Shown here in pieces: positions 5,730 to 8,356 of a DNA stretch of 8,356 nucleotides (position 1 is its first letter; each line of letters begins with the position of its first letter). The notes below the pieces were generated by a model that was not told the origin of the DNA, ran no database searches, and saw only the letters and a program-made list of their open reading frames with translations. Source of the stretch: Deltaproteobacteria bacterium (lineage in GTDB: Bacteria; Desulfobacterota; Desulfobacteria; Desulfobacterales; Desulfosalsimonadaceae). The translations under genes were made by a program, and so were the position numbers. Location: positions 1-8,356 of the forward strand of contig JAJRPH010000323.1 in NCBI GenBank assembly GCA_024280875.1, written 5' to 3'.

Positions 5730-6861
5730 CGGCCATCCGGTAGAGGAGGCCAGGACCTGGGTGCATCAGGCCTGCATGTCCCCCTGTCCCACCACAAAGC
5801 ATGGATTCCAGCCCATACGAATGGCTTCGGCGACCGCCAATTGCGCCAAGATGATTGAGTATGCCCTGTCAGATGGTTTTGACAAGGTGGTACAGATGCA
5901 GATGGGCCCGAAAACCGGAGATCCCAGACAATTTAAGGGTTTTGAGGAGCTGTTCCAGGCCTGGGTCGCTCAGATGAAGTGGATGATGAGCCTTCTGGTC
6001 CGAACGGTTAACCTGGGCCGGATCAAGGATCCTGAATTCTTCGGCCGGCCGTTTCTGTCCAGTATATCTGAACGGTCGGTGGAAAGCGGGATTGACGTAG
6101 TTAGCCCGGAAGGTGAACGCGGAAACTGCTGGGTGACCTTTTTCACCTGGGTGGAAAACGCGGACAGCCTGGCAGCAGTCAAAAAGCTCGTGTTTGATGA
6201 GAAAAAATATACCATGGATGAAATGATCACCGCGCTTGAAGCCGAATGGGAAGGGTATGAGGAGATGCGGCTGGACTTTGTCAATAATGCGCCCAAGTGG
6301 GGCAATGACGATGATTACGTGGATGATATAATGGTCCGCTGCCTGAGAGAAGTAGCCAGTTATTCTCACAAGATCAAATGTCCCAGCGGCAACAACTGGC
6401 CGGCATTGCCTGAAAATGTCAGCGGCAATATCCATTATGCCAGCCTTGTGGGCGCTTTGCCCAACGGGCGGCGATTGGGGGACGCGCTCTACGATGGCGG
6501 GATTTCTCCAGGGCCGGGTCTTGACAAAAAAGGACCTACCGCCGTGTTGAAGTCGTGCAGTAAATTCGATCACGTTAAAGACGGGCGGGCCTTTCTGCTG
6601 AACCAGCGTCTTTCACCGACCCAGCTTGCCGGGGAAAAGGGGTACAAGCTCTGGAGTGCCTACATGAAGACCTGGGCGGAGCTCGGCATGGACCACGTAC
6701 AGTTCAATATGGTGGATGACACAACCCTGCGGTCGGCCCAGACGGATCCGGAAAAGTATCAAGAGCTGATTGTGCGGGTGGCAGGATACAGTGCTCACTT
6801 TGTGGATATCAGTCGCAAAACCCAGGATAACATTATTCAGAGAACGGTCGTGGGGCTTTAG
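4360..6861 (+). CDS. bssA: Benzylsuccinate synthase-type glycyl radical enzyme, catalytic (alpha) subunit, copy 1
   Basis: A complete 833-residue glycyl radical enzyme that adds a hydrocarbon radical to fumarate (toluene to benzylsuccinate in the type enzyme) in the cytoplasm. ATG 4360 is chosen because CAGGAGGA lies at 4346-4353; an upstream in-frame start at 4315 would overlap the small-subunit gene. The active-site cysteine is C472 in QACMSPCPTT. An arginine 15 residues later (R487, QPIRMAS) corresponds to the fumarate-binding arginine of Thauera BssA. The glycyl radical is G809 in VRVAGYSA, 337 residues after the cysteine, against 336 in BssA (C493/G829, from memory). The GNCWVTFFTWVEN segment near 588-600 is also typical of the family. 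The length is slightly below the roughly 860 residues of BssA because of a shorter N-terminus. The substrate could be toluene, xylene, cresol or a related methyl-arene; sequence alone does not settle it. Alkane- or naphthalene-type synthases are less likely. Confidence 0.9.
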   Translation: MTTVAAKQSKGLKEHEKAQEWWWVAEQTRSKRLDYLRKAVWKKGAIGGVYNPGIKIDLERPILFTEAWKENNQDPQMLRKAKAIAHVLENITIFITDQAQLVGYIGSLPHTIQWYPEGASIVNEEVYNEPGTVPEPEEKSLKIMAEINDYWGGQTAIDKLGRVLNPEDLVKYMSGVIGWGVPTSAYGYAGKDYEYILTGKRGFEDIIEEIDGYMDAAEKKTSGEPGPDILPLYDKILNWEAMQIILEASINFAERYARLARVISENFESDPKRKEELMRISETCEQVPAKPPRNLQESFQFDWFMQTLARFEAYEGAMPCRPDYYHGPYYDKDVNIDKRLTKEEALDLVGEFMIRAHEFGAFIPRLGREGLQGVTGTFVWTMGGVNKDGSDACNDLTVAFMQAARLVRVSNPTFGFRWHPKVKEEVMRECFECIRHGLGYPSMRNDPILVENTVYWYGHPVEEARTWVHQACMSPCPTTKHGFQPIRMASATANCAKMIEYALSDGFDKVVQMQMGPKTGDPRQFKGFEELFQAWVAQMKWMMSLLVRTVNLGRIKDPEFFGRPFLSSISERSVESGIDVVSPEGERGNCWVTFFTWVENADSLAAVKKLVFDEKKYTMDEMITALEAEWEGYEEMRLDFVNNAPKWGNDDDYVDDIMVRCLREVASYSHKIKCPSGNNWPALPENVSGNIHYASLVGALPNGRRLGDALYDGGISPGPGLDKKGPTAVLKSCSKFDHVKDGRAFLLNQRLSPTQLAGEKGYKLWSAYMKTWAELGMDHVQFNMVDDTTLRSAQTDPEKYQELIVRVAGYSAHFVDISRKTQDNIIQRTVVGL

Positions 6862-6885
6862 CTAAAAGGGCATTGGAACATTTTG

Positions 6886-6904
6886 GGCGGGGATAAACCC
6901 CGCC
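6886..6904 (+). repeat. Intergenic hairpin 1 (GC-rich, possibly REP-like)
   Basis: A perfect stem, GGCGGGG/CCCCGCC, with loop ATAAA. An outer 7-bp pairing (AAAGGGC at 6865-6871 with GCCCTTT at 6925-6931) could enclose it. No T-run follows, so it is not a classical intrinsic terminator. GC-rich palindromes of this look are often dispersed intergenic repeats. Here it may slow 3' decay of the upstream message or attenuate read-through into the second synthase gene. Confidence 0.6.
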
Positions 6905-6937
6905 GCCTCTACATTGTAAGCACAGCCCTTTGTTGAA

Positions 6938-6956
6938 GGGAGGAGTATCTCCTCCC
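6938..6956 (+). repeat. Intergenic hairpin 2
   Basis: A perfect 8-bp stem, GGGAGGAG/CTCCTCCC, with a 3-nt TAT loop, ending 16 nt before the Shine-Dalgarno of the second synthase gene. It lacks a T-run. It may influence processing or relative expression of the two synthase genes. Its left arm contains GGAGG-like sequence that becomes hidden when the stem forms. Confidence 0.6.
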
Positions 6957-6972
6957 AAACTATTAAATATTT

Positions 6973-6980
6973 CAGGAGGA
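6973..6980 (+). promoter_or_regulatory. Shine-Dalgarno of the second synthase gene
   Basis: CAGGAGGA lies 6 nt before ATG 6987. The leader from about 6969 is almost identical to that of the first synthase gene (ATTTCAGGAGGA in both), showing that the duplicated unit includes the ribosome binding site. It fixes the start of a gene whose stop codon lies outside the window. Confidence 0.75.
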
Positions 6981-6986
6981 TATAAA

Positions 6987-8356
6987 ATGGTAACGGCAGC
7001 AGCAAAACAATCAGAGGAACTAAAAAAATACGAAAAAGACCAGGAATGGTGGTGGGTTGCTGAAAATTCACGATCCAAGCGTTTGGATTATTTAAGAAAA
7101 GCCGTATGGAAAAAAGGGGCGATCGGCGGCGCTTATAATCCGGGGATTAAAATCGACCTTGAACGCCCAAGCCTTTTTACCGAGGCCTGGAAAGAAAATG
7201 ACCGTGATCCCCAGATGTTGAGAAAGGCAAAAGCACTGGCCAATGTGCTTGAAAATAAAACGATTTTCATAACCGACCATGCACAGCTTGTGGGGTATGC
7301 CGGGGGTCTGCCAAATACTTTGAATTGGTTTATTGAAGGCGCCAGTATTGTTAATGAAGAAGTATACAACGAAGCCGGCATTATCCCGGAGCCTGAAGAA
7401 GCTTCGCTTAAGACCATTGCTGAGCAGACTGATTACTGGGGCGGACAAACATCGATTGACAAATTGGGCCGGGTCCTTGATCCGGAAGATCTGGTCAAGT
7501 TCATGAGCGGCGTTATCGGCTGGGGGGTTCCCACCTCGGCCTATGGTTATTCCGGCAAGGATTATGAGTATTTCATGACCGGCAAACGGGGATTTGAAGA
7601 TATTATCGAAGAAATCGACGGGTACATGGATGCGGCGGAAAAGAAAACAAAAGGCGTTCCAGGGCCGGACATTCTGCCTTTATATGATAAGTTGCTGAAC
7701 TGGGAAGCCATGCAGATCATTCTTGAAGCGTCCATCATTCTTGCCGAACGTTACGCGCGTCTGGCCCGGATTATTGCTGAAAATTTTGAGTCCGACCCGA
7801 AACGCAAGGAAGAATTGATTCGGATTTCAGAGACCTGTGAGCAGGTGCCGGCAAAGGCCCCGAGAAATCTGCAGGAGTCCTTTCAACTGGACCATTTTGT
7901 CCAGACCATCGCCCGTACCGAGGCCGGGGAAGGCGCATGGCCTGCCCGGCCTGACTATTATCACGGGTCTTTCTATGACAAGGATGTGAATATTGACAAA
8001 CGCCTGACAAAGGAAGAGGCCCTTGATCTGGTGGGTGAATTCATGATTCGTGCCTATGAACTTGGGGGTTTTGCTCCCCGGTGGGCACGTGAAGGGCTTC
8101 AGGGGATTGCCGGTACGTGGGTATGGACCATGGGCGGTGTGAATAAGGACGGTTCGGATGCGTGTAATGACCTGACCGTTGCTTTTATGCAGGCTGCCCG
8201 GCTGGTCCGGGTGTCTAATCCCACATTTGGTTTCCGGTGGCATCCGGGGGTCAAGGATGAAGTCATGCGAGAATGCTTTGAGTGCATTCGTCACGGGCTC
8301 GGGTACCCCTCCATGCGTAATGATCCGATTTGTGTGGAAAACACCGTGCACTGGTA
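6987..8356 (+). CDS. bssA: Benzylsuccinate synthase-type glycyl radical enzyme, catalytic (alpha) subunit, copy 2 (3' end outside window)
   Basis: 456 complete codons of a second BssA-like protein are visible; the frame is open to the right edge. It aligns without gaps to the upstream copy. I count 70 differences in 456 residues, about 85% identity. The N-terminal half of the glycyl radical enzyme barrel is present, including the FRWHP and SMRNDP stretches, but the window ends just before the region holding the active-site cysteine and well before the glycyl radical site, so catalytic competence cannot be judged here. Differences cluster at residues 105-116, 301-329 and 359-378. The last cluster includes L366W, F378W and I363A, in a segment that should face the substrate. 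There is no small-subunit gene immediately in front, so it may share the gamma subunit encoded at 4175. A different hydrocarbon substrate from copy 1 is likely but unproven. Confidence 0.88.
   Translation, partial: MVTAAAKQSEELKKYEKDQEWWWVAENSRSKRLDYLRKAVWKKGAIGGAYNPGIKIDLERPSLFTEAWKENDRDPQMLRKAKALANVLENKTIFITDHAQLVGYAGGLPNTLNWFIEGASIVNEEVYNEAGIIPEPEEASLKTIAEQTDYWGGQTSIDKLGRVLDPEDLVKFMSGVIGWGVPTSAYGYSGKDYEYFMTGKRGFEDIIEEIDGYMDAAEKKTKGVPGPDILPLYDKLLNWEAMQIILEASIILAERYARLARIIAENFESDPKRKEELIRISETCEQVPAKAPRNLQESFQLDHFVQTIARTEAGEGAWPARPDYYHGSFYDKDVNIDKRLTKEEALDLVGEFMIRAYELGGFAPRWAREGLQGIAGTWVWTMGGVNKDGSDACNDLTVAFMQAARLVRVSNPTFGFRWHPGVKDEVMRECFECIRHGLGYPSMRNDPICVENTVHW

Larger units (their letters stand above)
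6969..8356 (+). repeat. Tandem duplication, downstream unit (cut by window edge)
   Basis: The second copy of the synthase gene with its leader. Homology drops sharply upstream of about 6969, where the hairpin-bearing spacer replaces the small-subunit gene found in front of copy 1. Confidence 0.85.

Noticed and set aside
5869..6573. A 234-codon open frame on the minus strand inside the first synthase gene
   Set aside because: It lies wholly opposite conserved glycyl radical enzyme sequence, has no recognisable domain and no good start signal, so it is a by-product of codon bias in the real gene.
7827..8351. A 174-codon minus-strand open frame inside the second synthase gene
   Set aside because: It mirrors the conserved sequence of the tandem copy; similar antisense frames appear at the matching place in copy 1, which reflects the duplication and not a gene.

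Overview
The window comes from an anaerobic hydrocarbon-degradation locus. All recognisable genes lie on the + strand. The centre-piece is a small iron-sulfur subunit gene (4175-4339, BssC-like) followed by a complete glycyl radical enzyme gene of the benzylsuccinate/alkylsuccinate synthase family (4360-6861, BssA-like). After that comes a second, closely related catalytic-subunit gene (6987 onward) that is cut by the right edge. These enzymes add a methyl-substituted hydrocarbon such as toluene to fumarate. Mid-range base composition, the family content and the unusual regulator arrangement suggest a sulfate-reducing Desulfobacterota rather than a denitrifying Thauera or Aromatoleum. That host assignment is inference; no rRNA or other taxonomic marker is present.

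Layout. Positions 2-598 hold the C-terminal part of a von Willebrand factor A (VWA) protein that enters from the left. Next are two small soluble proteins: an SCP2-like lipid-binding protein (666-1055) and an FMN-binding split-barrel (pyridoxamine phosphate oxidase-like) protein (1108-1521). They are followed by a cytoplasmic GAF-domain sensor histidine kinase (1578-3320) and a receiver-only response regulator (3342-3857). A 317-bp non-coding region (3858-4174) carries two perfect palindromes sharing the core TGACTGA-N4-TCAGTCA, plus a third half-site. It is the probable control region for the synthase genes. Two strong hairpins sit in the 125-bp gap between the two synthase genes.

How the parts may work together. 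The kinase/regulator pair is placed like the TdiSR/TutC1B1 systems that switch on bss genes, but its domains differ and its regulator has no DNA-binding domain. The palindromes look like operators for a dimeric repressor, of a type common for the TetR family, that is not encoded here. The two catalytic subunits are about 85% identical over the 456 residues visible in both (hand count: 70 differences, no gaps). Differences are clustered, including around the segment expected to line the hydrocarbon pocket, while other long stretches are identical. The simplest reading is a tandem duplication in which the copies diverged in substrate range and may share one small subunit. The activase (BssD), the beta subunit (BssB) and the AAA+ ATPase (BssE) are not in the window.
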